Part shown: one piece after another, positions 1 through 9,500 of the stretch
Position numbering within the stretch: position 1 is the first letter of the stretch
How the letters are laid out: each line of letters begins with the position of its first letter
Source: Terriglobia bacterium
GTDB lineage: Bacteria; Acidobacteriota; Terriglobia; Bryobacterales; Bryobacteraceae
Reading direction: 5' to 3'
Assembly (NCBI GenBank): GCA_020073265.1
Contig: JAIQFN010000054.1
Coordinates: forward strand, 1 to 64,000
DNA: 64,000 nucleotides
Notes under the pieces: model-generated
What the model was told of the DNA's origin: nothing
Seen by the model: only the letters and a program-made list of their open reading frames with translations
The model's database searches: none
Made by a program: the position numbers and the translations under genes

Positions 1-12
1 ATCAGCGCTGAC

Positions 13-47
13 CATGCGTCGGCACGAGTGCCGGCGCGGCACGCATG
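13..47. repeat. nested inverted repeat downstream of the hydrolase gene
   Basis: CATGCGT at 13-19 pairs with ACGCATG at 41-47. Inside it, positions 20-33 form a second hairpin (CGGCA/TGCCG). The structure lies just past the stop of the minus-strand hydrolase, so it could end that transcript, but there is no T-run. It could also be an extragenic palindrome. The first 72 bases hold no gene that I can support. Confidence 0.4.
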
Positions 48-72
48 AGTGCGTGCGCCACAACCCGCCCCG

Positions 73-945
73 TTAGGGAAGGCTGATGGCTGGTTGCTCT
101 TCCAGAAATTCGAGGATCGGCTGGGTCTGACCAGGGATGAAGTGAAGGGCTTCGGGCAGGTAGCGAATCTCTGCGTGGGGAACGCCGCGCTCCAGGCGGC
201 GCTTGGTCTCCGCTGAATCCAGGAGCACGTCCTTGCCGCCGACGATCGCCAGCACCGGCATCGTGAGCCGCCGCAGCGCATCGTCGCTGAAGACCGGCAG
301 CTTTACCTTGCGCGGCTGGAAGTTGGCGTGAATGAGCGAAACGAATTCGATGAAGCGCTGAACGGGCGGGGGCGGATCGGCAGGCGCGCGGCCGAGGATC
401 ATCTCCCGGAGCTTGCGCGATCCCCATCGGCCGCACAGCCTAAGCGCGATCGCCTTGAATACAAATCCGGTCTTCTGGCGGCCGACGCCGCCGGGACAAA
501 GCAACGCCAGGCTCTCGACACGCTGCGGGCGCCGCGTTGCGTAGTCCAGGGCCAGCCAGCCGCCGAGCGACACGCCCACCATCGATGCGCTCGCGAGCGA
601 CAACGCCTGGAACACGTCGTCCAGCCAGAGCGCATACGCTTCGGAATCTAGTGGAGGGCGCGAGGGCGCACTCAAGCCGGGCTCGCCGATCATATCCACA
701 GCGAAGACGCGAAAGTGCGCGGCCCAGGCGGCCACATCGCCCATCCACATGGCCGCGTTTGCCGCCGAGCCGTGCAAGAGCAGCAAGGGCGGCGCGGTTC
801 TCTCGCCGCAAGCCACGATGAAGGTCTCGCCTTCGCGTGTCGGGACGCGCAGTTGCTGGTTGGGTACCGGCCAGCGCTCCAGGAATTTCACATAGCGCTC
901 GCGAACCGCGCGGGCGCCCTGGTCGGATTTGTAAATGTTGGTCAT
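73..945 (-). CDS. alpha/beta hydrolase
   Basis: This is a 290-residue alpha/beta-hydrolase fold protein, probably a cytoplasmic esterase or related hydrolase. The oxyanion motif LLHGS is near residue 57, the nucleophile elbow is GVSLGG with Ser126, and the likely acid and histidine are Asp239 (GGKD) and His268 (ALHF). The ATG at 945 was chosen because a GAGGA Shine-Dalgarno sits at good spacing, whereas the longer frame would run into the upstream gene. It starts 11 bases after the stop of the DUF2239 gene, so the two are probably one transcript. The substrate cannot be read from the sequence. No signal peptide is visible. Confidence 0.9.
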   Translation of the reverse strand: MTNIYKSDQGARAVRERYVKFLERWPVPNQQLRVPTREGETFIVACGERTAPPLLLLHGSAANAAMWMGDVAAWAAHFRVFAVDMIGEPGLSAPSRPPLDSEAYALWLDDVFQALSLASASMVGVSLGGWLALDYATRRPQRVESLALLCPGGVGRQKTGFVFKAIALRLCGRWGSRKLREMILGRAPADPPPPVQRFIEFVSLIHANFQPRKVKLPVFSDDALRRLTMPVLAIVGGKDVLLDSAETKRRLERGVPHAEIRYLPEALHFIPGQTQPILEFLEEQPAISLP

Positions 946-956
946 GTTGCTGTCCT

Positions 957-1553
957 CTACTTTCCGCTTGGATCCAGATCGGCGAACGCCAGCCGGATGG
1001 CGTGGTCGCGCACGTCGGGCGGCCATTCGGCGATGAGCTCGCCGAACCGGCGCCGGTCATAGGCGAACAAAGCTCGGGCAGCTTCCTCGAAGCCGGGCAG
1101 GTCTCCGGCGATAGCCGACATGAAGTAATAGGCGGCTTCCTGCGCTGCGCGCCTTCGATCTTTGTCGCCGCTGGTGCGGCGAGCTTCTTCCACCAGCTTG
1201 CGCAAGGCCACCGAAGCGCCGCCGGGCTGCGTGTTCAGCCAATCCCAGTGGCGCGGTAAGAGCGTCACCTCGCGGGCGACCACGCCGAGTTTCGGACGGC
1301 CACGTCCGCGCGGTTCACCGGTGGGCGGTTCAACTGCGGCCGGTTGCGCCAGACGCGCCACAACCTCTTCGGCGCTCCCGCGGGTATCGACGTCGATCAC
1401 GCGGCCGGTCGAGTCGTCATAGATATGTAAGGGACCGATCGCCCCATTTTCAATCGTGCTTTTGACCGCGAGCGCGACCTCGTTCAGCGGGCCTGAGCAG
1501 AGCCGCCGATGACCCTCGAAGGCGGTGCAGGGTTTGAGTTGGGCATCAGTCAT
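957..1553 (-). CDS. DUF2239 family protein
   Basis: This 198-residue protein matches my memory of the DUF2239 family: an N-terminal part reading CTAFEGHRRL, a central GRGRPKLGV segment, the conserved LLPRHWDWL motif, and a helical C-terminal half ending in a stretch rich in Arg and acidic residues. No biochemical function is established for this family. The GRGRPK stretch and basic composition would fit nucleic-acid contact, which is inference only. It is the first gene of a two-gene unit with the alpha/beta hydrolase and has its own strong promoter placed so close that the ATG lies at the predicted transcription start. Confidence 0.85.
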   Translation of the reverse strand: MTDAQLKPCTAFEGHRRLCSGPLNEVALAVKSTIENGAIGPLHIYDDSTGRVIDVDTRGSAEEVVARLAQPAAVEPPTGEPRGRGRPKLGVVAREVTLLPRHWDWLNTQPGGASVALRKLVEEARRTSGDKDRRRAAQEAAYYFMSAIAGDLPGFEEAARALFAYDRRRFGELIAEWPPDVRDHAIRLAFADLDPSGK

Positions 1554-1558
1554 GCCCT

Positions 1559-1587
1559 ATAATATCCGGGTAAAAATAGTTTGTCAA
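1559..1587 (-). promoter_or_regulatory. sigma-70-type promoter, probably leaderless
   Basis: On the minus strand a perfect -35 box TTGACA (1587-1582) is followed by a 17-base spacer and a TATTAT -10 box (1564-1559). Only five bases separate the -10 from the ATG at 1553, so the expected start point coincides with the ATG. No Shine-Dalgarno can fit. This promoter serves the DUF2239/hydrolase pair. Confidence 0.8.
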
Positions 1588-1600
1588 TAACACCCGGATA
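1563..1600. promoter_or_regulatory. operator-like inverted repeat TATCCGGGT-N20-ACCCGGATA
   Basis: TATCCGGGT at 1563-1571 and ACCCGGATA at 1592-1600 are perfect 9-base inverted arms, 20 bases apart. They bracket the -35 box and overlap the -10 box of the DUF2239 promoter. The two arms are centred about 29 bases apart, so a repressor dimer (for example of TetR type) could block RNA polymerase. The regulator is not encoded next to it and remains unknown. Confidence 0.65.
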
Positions 1601-1622
1601 AAATTGTTATTGGTTATTTGAA

Positions 1623-2786
1623 TCAGTGGCTTACAACCGCGAGCCTGGCTGTTTGCACCTTGGATCCCCAGGAGATGAAGGTCTCGTTGCTGGCTTGAAT
1701 GAGCTTGGGGTACCCGAGTCCCGATTTTTCGCCTTTCGCAATCTCGGCCACCGGACCGGCCACTCCAGCCGCCGTGACGCCGCGGACCAGCACGCGGGCG
1801 TCCTGCGCGCCTCGCTCCAGCCAGGAGACGATCGCGTTGCCGGCGCCGTCGAGCACCACGGACGTATATCCGAACGCGTGGCCGGTGCTGACAGTAACTG
1901 GTTTCGAAAAGCTGGCGCCGCTGTCGGAGGAGAAAGCCATGCGCACTTTGGGCGAATCCTGGGCGGCGGTGAACCAGGAGACAGCGACGCGGTCGGCTTG
2001 GGCGGCGACGGATGCGGCATTGATCGGGCAGGCGTCGATTTCCCAATTGTCGGCGTAGATGATTTTCGACGCGGACCAGCGCCCGTTCTCCAGGCGCACG
2101 ACGGCGATGTCGCGGATGTTTTTCGGCGTGTGGTCGCGGTAGGCCACCAGCAATCCTTTGGAGGTTTTCGCGACGGCGGTGGGGCAGCAGGAGCAGACGT
2201 CCGCGTCCAGGCGCTCTTCGTTCACCAGCTTGCCTGATGCGTCCACCATCGATCGCATCAGGAAGGTGGGGCCGTCCTCGCCCTTGAGCGATTCCAGAAA
2301 GAAGAGCGACGCGCCGCCGCTTGTGTCGCCCAGCATCGACACCAGACCGTGCTGGACCGGGCTGTGGTCGCGGTGCGCTTGCACGGGCGGGGTCCAATGC
2401 GCGCCGTCGGTGGAAGAAGAAACGTACACGTACTCGGCGTCGCTCGAAGGATTGGGCAGCTCCACCCAGTGCGCCAGCCAATGGCCGGCGGCAGTGGTCA
2501 TCACTTCCGGGACCTCGGCCGGATGCCGGAAGAAGTGGCGATTCGCCGCGATGGTTTGCGGCTGGGACCAGGTGGAGCCGCGGCGCACCGCGTAGCGCAG
2601 CGCCGATGAGCCGTCCTTCGATGGTTCAATCCAGCTCAAGACCACGGCTCCGTCGGGCGTGGCGGACAAGTTTGGTTCAAGACTCCCAGGGCCAGCCGGG
2701 TTTGCGAGCGGCGTGGCAGAGAATGTCTGGCTCACGGCTGGGAGAACCAGCGTGGCGGAGAGAAAGAGGGATCGCAATAGTTTCAT
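1623..2786 (-). CDS. exported BNR/sialidase-like beta-propeller protein with CxCC motif
   Basis: This 387-residue protein starts with a signal peptide ending near residue 20. It then shows Asp-box-like repeats such as SSTDGAHW and SSDSGASF, as in six-bladed sialidase-like propellers. The Arg triad of a true sialidase is not evident. A Cys cluster CSCC (Cys198, Cys200, Cys201) and a further Cys253 (DACP) stand out and could bind a metal or form disulfides. The ATG at 2786 overlaps the stop of the upstream PepSY gene by four bases (ATGA), so translation is probably coupled. It is the last gene of a unit with two TonB-dependent receptors, which suggests a periplasmic or surface role in uptake rather than glycan hydrolysis. 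Confidence 0.75.
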   Translation of the reverse strand: MKLLRSLFLSATLVLPAVSQTFSATPLANPAGPGSLEPNLSATPDGAVVLSWIEPSKDGSSALRYAVRRGSTWSQPQTIAANRHFFRHPAEVPEVMTTAAGHWLAHWVELPNPSSDAEYVYVSSSTDGAHWTPPVQAHRDHSPVQHGLVSMLGDTSGGASLFFLESLKGEDGPTFLMRSMVDASGKLVNEERLDADVCSCCPTAVAKTSKGLLVAYRDHTPKNIRDIAVVRLENGRWSASKIIYADNWEIDACPINAASVAAQADRVAVSWFTAAQDSPKVRMAFSSDSGASFSKPVTVSTGHAFGYTSVVLDGAGNAIVSWLERGAQDARVLVRGVTAAGVAGPVAEIAKGEKSGLGYPKLIQASNETFISWGSKVQTARLAVVSH

Positions 2787-4174
2787 GGAGTGAGTTCTCG
2801 ATTGAAGCGAAGCTTGCGGCGCAAAAGTTGGAAGCCGATGATCATGGCCGTGACGGTCAGCGATGCTCCTCCCGCGAGGAACACCATAACCATAATGTCC
2901 CAGGCCGGGCGGTGGCGGTACAACCAGGGCAGGTTCCAGGAGTGGAGACCGTGATACAGCCATCGATTCCAGCGCGATCGATTGTTGTAGGCTTCCACGA
3001 TCTGCGCCGTCTTCAGGTCGATGTAAAGCGTCGATGCTTGCGGGTCGTTCAGGCGCACGAACAGCGCGGGCAAGGGATGCTGCCGGTGGCGGTCGAGATA
3101 GTAGGCGTCGTATTCGGTGAGGACACGAGACTCGGTGATGGTGGCTGGGCGGCTTGCTTCGGCTACGAGTTTCAGGATGCGCGCGGGATCGAATTGCACG
3201 GAGGGATCGCCGCGAACCGGTATGATGCGGGAGTCCGCCAGGTAATGCGGTTCTCCATCGAACAGGGCGAACTCGAGTGTCTTTGTGTTGGGGCCGGCCT
3301 GATCGAGGGCATCGCGCGGCGGCTTGGCGCTGAAGACCTTGAGGTCGAGAGGGCCGCCTCGCAGCGCGGCCTGGATGTCGAATGCGGCCTGGTTGTCGCC
3401 GAGCAGCCACTGGAACGGCTCCATCGAGAGCAGGCCGCTGAATGCCCACGTGCAAGCGAGCGTGCCGAAGGCGAGCCCTAGGATCATGTGCCAGCGCTTT
3501 TGGCCTTGGTAAGGAATGCGCCGGCGGGGCAAATAGATCCAAGCGCCGGCGGTCAAGCCGAGGATTCCGGCGACTGTTCCGATGCCCGAGGACCAGACTA
3601 CGACTTTGTTCCACGCCGGGCCGTTTTTTCTGAGCGGCGTCCAGTAGAGCCAATGTGGAATGGCGCCGAAGTACGCTGCGCGCCGGGACAGCCGGGTGGT
3701 GTGTTGCACCACTTCGCCGGTCAAGGTGGAGACGTACACCTGATCGCCGTCCGACCAGGAGAACTTGAGCAATGGCCGCAGCGCGCGGTACTCGCCGCTG
3801 ACGGTCCATTGGTCGGCATCGCGGAGAAGGCCGTCGAACGTTGCCTCCGGCGCAGGACGTTGCATCCACGCCGCCGCGATACGCAGGGCCATGTCGCGCG
3901 AGGCCGTGAGCAGCGGCTCGCCCGTGTCGGCATAAACGATGGCTTCCGAGCGTCCGGTTCGAAATCGATAGACCGGCCGCGAATCCAGCATTGTGAGGCG
4001 GGTCGTGTCGGGTGTCGCGAACTGCCGCACGCGGTCCCAGGCGGCTTCGGGCGTTACGCGGATCGCCGCGGGCGCGAGCGGCGCTGCTCTAGACAATCGC
4101 TCCGCGGGGCTGATTTCGGGAAAGCCCCAATACATCATGACGATTCCCGAAGCGAACCACAGCGCGAAGAGCAA
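2783..4174 (-). CDS. PepSY-associated transmembrane protein
   Basis: This inner-membrane protein of the PepSY_TM type, a family that includes ferric-siderophore reductases, has about four membrane segments and periplasmic PepSY-like repeats (for example around VYRFRTG and the EVVQHTT stretch). The listed start is a TTG, the nearest canonical start codon. However, the same frame stays open upstream and encodes a family-typical HRWLGL entry into the first membrane helix. The real start is therefore probably further upstream, at or near a CTG at 4237 that overlaps the receptor's TGA. It lies between a TonB receptor and the CxCC propeller protein, which fits reduction or release of an imported metal complex. 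Confidence 0.8.
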   Translation of the reverse strand: MLFALWFASGIVMMYWGFPEISPAERLSRAAPLAPAAIRVTPEAAWDRVRQFATPDTTRLTMLDSRPVYRFRTGRSEAIVYADTGEPLLTASRDMALRIAAAWMQRPAPEATFDGLLRDADQWTVSGEYRALRPLLKFSWSDGDQVYVSTLTGEVVQHTTRLSRRAAYFGAIPHWLYWTPLRKNGPAWNKVVVWSSGIGTVAGILGLTAGAWIYLPRRRIPYQGQKRWHMILGLAFGTLACTWAFSGLLSMEPFQWLLGDNQAAFDIQAALRGGPLDLKVFSAKPPRDALDQAGPNTKTLEFALFDGEPHYLADSRIIPVRGDPSVQFDPARILKLVAEASRPATITESRVLTEYDAYYLDRHRQHPLPALFVRLNDPQASTLYIDLKTAQIVEAYNNRSRWNRWLYHGLHSWNLPWLYRHRPAWDIMVMVFLAGGASLTVTAMIIGFQLLRRKLRFNRELTP

Positions 4175-4233
4175 ACACAGCGCGAGGCCGAGCCAGCGAT
4201 GGCAGAAGATCGCAGTCTGGAGGATATACCGTC

Positions 4234-6483
4234 TCAGAAATGAAAACGATACCGCATCGACGCGATGAACTGCCGGGGATCGTTATAGTGGGTGCCGGCA
4301 AACGAGCTGTCGCGCCCGAACAGGAAGCGGCTGTTGGATACGTTGAGCGCCGAGAGGGTGACGGAGAAGCGCTCGCCAAAGGATTTGCCCATCGAGATGT
4401 CGGCCCCACCGTGCGGCGGCAGATGCTGGGGGCCGTCTCCGTCCAGGAAGCCGGAGCCGAATACGAAATTGGCGTTCAGCCAGGCGCGGCGTGGCAGGTT
4501 GACTTCGCCGCCCGCGCTCAGCGTATCGCGCTGGTCGTGATCGATGTAGAAGAAACCCTCAGAAGGCGGTGCGAAGTCCGTCAAGCCTCCAGTCACCATG
4601 CCTTGGCCCTTGACCACCTGGTTGGAGTACGCCAGATGGAAATGCAGGCGGCGATAAACCGCGGGCGAGTGCAGCACCGCCTCCCAGCCGCGGACCGTGA
4701 CGCTTTCGATGGTCAGTGGAAGTGTGATGTTGGAGTTGCCAAGGACCTGGTGGTCGGAGAAATTGCTGGCGGCGGTTCGGAAATGGTCCAGGTCCAGAAT
4801 CCAGCCGTGCCACGGAATGGTGACGCCGATCTCGTGTTGCTGATCGCGCTCGCCGTGGACCGGCAGAAAGCCGATGCCTTGCTGGAGCGCGAAACCCAGC
4901 ACCGGCCCGGCGATGGTCTCGAGCGGCGGAGGCTGATAATATAAGCCGAAGAAGCCGCGCAGCACCCAGTTGAGTCGCGGCACCTGGATCGCGGCGCCGA
5001 TTCGCGGATCGGCGGCGTTTTCGTGGACCTCTCCGGAGAAGTGCGTCATGCGCAGGCCACCGTTCAAGGTGAGCCACTTCCAGGGTTTGTACTGCTCGTC
5101 GACGAAGACGGAGGCCACGCCGCCAGTGACCGGCTCGTTTTCCGTTATCGAAAGTCCGTGCTGATCGGCGAGCCGAAACACACGCTCGTCATGTTCGCGG
5201 AAGCCGAACAGCCCAACGGTGAAGTTGTGATCGCCGTGCACGATGCCGAGCGAAGCCTGCGCACCGACGTACTGCGAGGCGCGGTGATCATCGGTGATGA
5301 GAGGGTCGTTCGCGCCGCCAGTGTACTCGGCGCGGTTGTAATGATACAGCGGCGACACGGTGAGCAGCATGCCCGGAGTCAGGGTGTGGACCCAGGAGAA
5401 ATTCAGGAACGAGTCGACTTCCTGATCGGTGTCCCGGACGCCGGCCGTCTGATCCTCCGGCGTGTTGGGGACCTGGTAGTGGTCCTGGCGCAGGGAAGCG
5501 GCCAGCCGAAACTGGTCCCGTTCCGTCAGATTGTAGCTGAGACTGGTGAAGCCGGCTAATCCACTACCCTGGTTGTGAATCACCTGCTCGGTGGGCGGCT
5601 CGAGACCGAGATCGGTGCGGTTGCCCGTCGCGCTCGCGTAGTAGGCGAACTTGTCGCTGTGCCCGCCGAAGCTCAACTGGTCGTTGGTCTGGTGCAGGCT
5701 GCCAACGCTCAACGTCAATTCCGCCTCGCGATTAGCGAACTCGAAGCCCGAGCGCGGGACAATGTTGATCATCCCGTAGGTGCGGTCGCCGTATTTTGAC
5801 GAATAGCCGCCGCGCGAGACCTCGACGGTCTCCATATCCTTGGGGTCCATGGCGCGGCCCACGTTGCTCGAGATGTTGGTATTGGGCACCGGAACGCCGT
5901 CCACCAGCCAGCTCACTTGATGCCCGCCCCGCATGTGCAGATGATCGTGCAGCAGATAGGACCCGGGCACGAAGTCGGTGATGAACGCCAGGCTGCTGGT
6001 GCGTTCGGCGCCGGGCGTGTGTTGAATCTCCGATTCGCTCACCATGACCGGGGGGCTGGACGCCTCCGGGTTGGTGGCTTCGAGCATCGCCGTGACTTCC
6101 ACGCTGGTAGAAACGGAGCTCAACTGCAGGACGAACTTGAGCAGTGGTGCGCTGCCGATGGTGACGGTCAGCAATTGGGTGGAGATCTGAAATCCGGGAC
6201 GGTCGATCTGGATGGTGTAAGCGCCCGCTGGTACGGCGGGGATGGTGAACGCGCCGTTGTTGTCAGAAACAGCGTGCTGCTCGAACGCCGAAGCCTGCGC
6301 CTTGAGGGAAATTGCCGCACCCACAATAGCGCGGTTCTGCGGATCCTCCACCATCCCGCGCACGGTTCCGAAGATCTGGGCGTAGCAGACTCCCGAGCCG
6401 AGCGCCAAGGCACATGCTAACCCTAGAGTTCCCAGCAAGATCGCTCGGGAGCGAACGTGGCGTGGATAAGCTTCCCTCACCAT
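4234..6483 (-). CDS. TonB-dependent outer-membrane receptor with N-terminal carboxypeptidase-like domain
   Basis: This 749-residue receptor has a signal peptide ending around residue 35 (CYAQ). It is followed by a carboxypeptidase-regulatory-like Ig domain (about 38-115: GTVRGMVED, GAYTIQ), a plug domain (about 145-250, with the VSWLVDGVPVP and VEVSRGGYSSKYGDR stretches), and a beta-barrel ending in an aromatic residue (MRYRFHF). The ligand is not known. Direct linkage to a PepSY membrane protein and a Cys-cluster propeller suggests a metal complex or siderophore. It is preceded by 39 bases and another TonB receptor gene, so a four-gene operon is likely. Confidence 0.88.
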   Translation of the reverse strand: MVREAYPRHVRSRAILLGTLGLACALALGSGVCYAQIFGTVRGMVEDPQNRAIVGAAISLKAQASAFEQHAVSDNNGAFTIPAVPAGAYTIQIDRPGFQISTQLLTVTIGSAPLLKFVLQLSSVSTSVEVTAMLEATNPEASSPPVMVSESEIQHTPGAERTSSLAFITDFVPGSYLLHDHLHMRGGHQVSWLVDGVPVPNTNISSNVGRAMDPKDMETVEVSRGGYSSKYGDRTYGMINIVPRSGFEFANREAELTLSVGSLHQTNDQLSFGGHSDKFAYYASATGNRTDLGLEPPTEQVIHNQGSGLAGFTSLSYNLTERDQFRLAASLRQDHYQVPNTPEDQTAGVRDTDQEVDSFLNFSWVHTLTPGMLLTVSPLYHYNRAEYTGGANDPLITDDHRASQYVGAQASLGIVHGDHNFTVGLFGFREHDERVFRLADQHGLSITENEPVTGGVASVFVDEQYKPWKWLTLNGGLRMTHFSGEVHENAADPRIGAAIQVPRLNWVLRGFFGLYYQPPPLETIAGPVLGFALQQGIGFLPVHGERDQQHEIGVTIPWHGWILDLDHFRTAASNFSDHQVLGNSNITLPLTIESVTVRGWEAVLHSPAVYRRLHFHLAYSNQVVKGQGMVTGGLTDFAPPSEGFFYIDHDQRDTLSAGGEVNLPRRAWLNANFVFGSGFLDGDGPQHLPPHGGADISMGKSFGERFSVTLSALNVSNSRFLFGRDSSFAGTHYNDPRQFIASMRYRFHF

Positions 6484-6522
6484 CTGTCAGGCCGGGGAGC
6501 AATCGTCGGGCCAGAGCCGGCC

Positions 6523-9500
6523 TTAGAAAGTGAACTTGAGCGCGGCTTGCATGAGCCGAGGCGGGGCGGCATTTACCACCTGGCCGAAGAGCGCGGTGTC
6601 AATGCCGCCATCCACCGCGGCCGCGCCGAAGAACTGAGCGTGGTTAAAGGCGTTGAAGGCTTCCAGGCGGAATTGCAGAGCTCTGGATTCGCTCAAGCGG
6701 ATCGATTTGAGCAGAGCCATATCGAAATTCAGCGCACCGGGACCGTGGAAGGACCGGCGGGACGCGCTGCCCGGGCTGCCCAGGGCATTTTGGCTGAACG
6801 CCGACACGTTGAAGTAGGGCAGGCCGTTGCGCGGATTCCCGTTCAGATTCAGAGCGCCGCCGATGTAGTCCGGCAGATCCAGGCTGTGATTGTTTACGCC
6901 GTTGGGGATGCTCCCCATCAGCGAATTGTCTCCGTCGGCGTGCAGCGTCACCGGGAATCCCGAGCTAAAGCGAGAGATGCCGGAAAGCGCCCACCCTTCG
7001 GCCCAACCCTTGGCGCGCCCGAACAAACGTTCGAGCGGCAGTTGATATTGATACGTGACCACCAGATTGTGGGTCAAGTCCCACGCGGAGAGCGCCCGCG
7101 TGAGGCGGAAATTGAACGGATTGATGGGGTCCGCGAGCGCGGAGGATTGATCGATGGACTTGCTGAAGGTGTAGGAAACCATCACATCCAGGCGCCTGCT
7201 GGAATGCTTGAGGCTGGCTTCGAAGGCGTTGTAATTCGAGTTTCCGATGCTGGCGTCGTAGGCGTCGTTGTGATAACTCGGCCCCAGCGGTCCGCGCGTT
7301 CCATCGATGATCTGGCCACCGGCGGTCACGAAAGTATTGTCCTCGCTAAAGGGACCGCAGGTCGGCGAACCCGGCGCCACCGCATTCGGGTTGCTGAGCG
7401 CCAGGCACAAGGCGGGGTTGCCGGGATTGGCCGAATACACCACCAGCAGATGATGCGCTTGCGATCCGACGTAACTCAACGTCATCACTGTATCGTCGCC
7501 AAACTGCCGGTCGATGGAAAAGAAATAGTTCTCGTTGTACGGATAGGTGTTGGAGGGCGGGGGAGCAGTCATGCCCGCTTGCGGCAGGAACGGCGCGAAA
7601 TCGATGTTCGGGTTGGGATTCTTGATCGAGGCGTTCAGCGGCGGAAAGGTCAGCGGGAACGGGTTGACGTGCGTTTCCCCATCCGAGGCATTGATGAACG
7701 GCGTGGCGAATAACGGGCGGCCCGTGCTGGTATAGCTCAGCCCATAGGGAGGCTGCGGCTCGTCTACGCCGATGGTGTTGCCCTGAATCACCGAGTAGAA
7801 CATCCCGTATCCGGCGCGGATGCTGGACTTGCCCGGCCCGCCAGTCAGCTTCGCGAGCGGGCCGGTGGACGCGCTGGGCGAGTAAGCCACACCCAGGCGC
7901 GGAGCAAAGCGGCTGCGTTGCGGCACCAGCGTGTTCGGAACGCCGGGATCAGTGGGATAGACCAGGCTGGTGGGAGCGGTCGGGTAGACCTTGGATTGTT
8001 GTCCCAGGACAAACGTCGGAATCTGGTTGTACTTCTCCGACCAATACTGCATGAGGTCCCAACGCAGTCCGTAGTTCAGCGTGAGGTTCGGTCTGGCCCG
8101 CCAGTTGTCCTGAACAAAACCGGCCGCGTACTTATGGCGTCCGTAGTAGGCTTCCGAATCGGCCTGATTGTAGTTGCTCGCTACGCCGATGAGAAAGTCG
8201 GCGAAGTCCGAACCGGTCTCCGACCCGGTGAACAGGAACGATCCGTTGAAGGTGGCGTTCGGATTCACGTTGACTTGCTCGTAACTGAATTGACCGCCGG
8301 CTTTCAAGGTGTGTGAGCCCCACACCTTGGAGAAGTGATCCATCACGGAGAACGTGTTGTTGGCCTGTTTCAGATTCGTGATGGGCGTGCCCATGGTGAA
8401 GGCGTTGAATACGACATTCTCGATTCCCTCGATCGACGGCGCCAGAGGAACGATGCCCGGGGTTCCAACTCCGGTAACGAATCCTTGCGAGGCCAAGCTT
8501 GGCCCGACGCCGCCCGAAGGCTCGCCCACGTTGTTGGAAGTCCGCATGAAACTCAGCCGCAGCTCATTCACCATGGAAGGGCCAAACGTCTTGGTGTCGG
8601 ACAGGGTGAGCAATTGTCCGCGGCCCAGGTTGCGCGCGCCGAACCCGGGCACGCTGGCGCCGCCTTGATCGCGCGGATACGGATTGATCAGCGAGTAGTC
8701 GTCGAAATAGTAGTAGCCCGAGATGAGTCCCCAGCGCTGGCTGTTGCTGTCCAGGCGGAAGCCGCCTTTGCTGTCGCTCAACGTTTTTCCTTCGGAGGCG
8801 CTGGAGAAAGTCGAGCCGCCGATGTTCGGAGTCGGGATGTATTGCAGCAGGTGTTTGGCGGGTTCCGACCAGGCTCGCTGGGGGATGATTGCGCCGGGAA
8901 AGACGCACTGCAGCGGCGAACTGCAGCCTGGAGTGTAATAAGGCTCGTTGGCGGATACGGCGTAGCCCAGCTTCTGCGAGAGCAAACTGGCGAGATAGGG
9001 GCCGGAGACCGCGCCGTTGAGAGCATCCGCTTCGCTGCTCAGATCGCCGTTCCGGTTGGCGAGCGATGGGACGGGAATCAGGCCGGTGTCGAGGCCCTGG
9101 TTCTGACGGGTGCCCTGGTAGTCGCCGAAGAAGAACACCTGGTTCTTCTTGATCGGCCCGCCGAAGGTGCCGCCGTACTGATTCTGCCGGTAGAAGCTGC
9201 GCTCCGGCGAAAAGAAGTTGCGGGCATCCAGCGCGGTGTTTCGCAGGAATTCGAAACCGCTGCCGTGCAGATTATTGGTTCCGGCTTTAGTGACGGCGTT
9301 GACGATGCCGCCGCTGTAGTTGCCGTATTCGGCGTCGAAGTTGTTGGTCAGGATCCGGAATTCGGCGATGGAATCGAGATTCGGCACGATCGAAGTGCCG
9401 CCGTTCATCAGCTCTTTCACGTCGCCGCCGTTCACCATGAAGCCGTTGGCGTCTTCGCGCTGGCCGCTGATGGATTGGTTGCCTGCGTTCAAAGTGCCGG

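Noticed and set aside
2787-3869. Minus-strand extension of the BNR protein frame upstream of its signal peptide
   Set aside because: The added residues are Arg/Pro-rich and lie in another frame of the PepSY gene. The signal peptide starts at the ATG at 2786.
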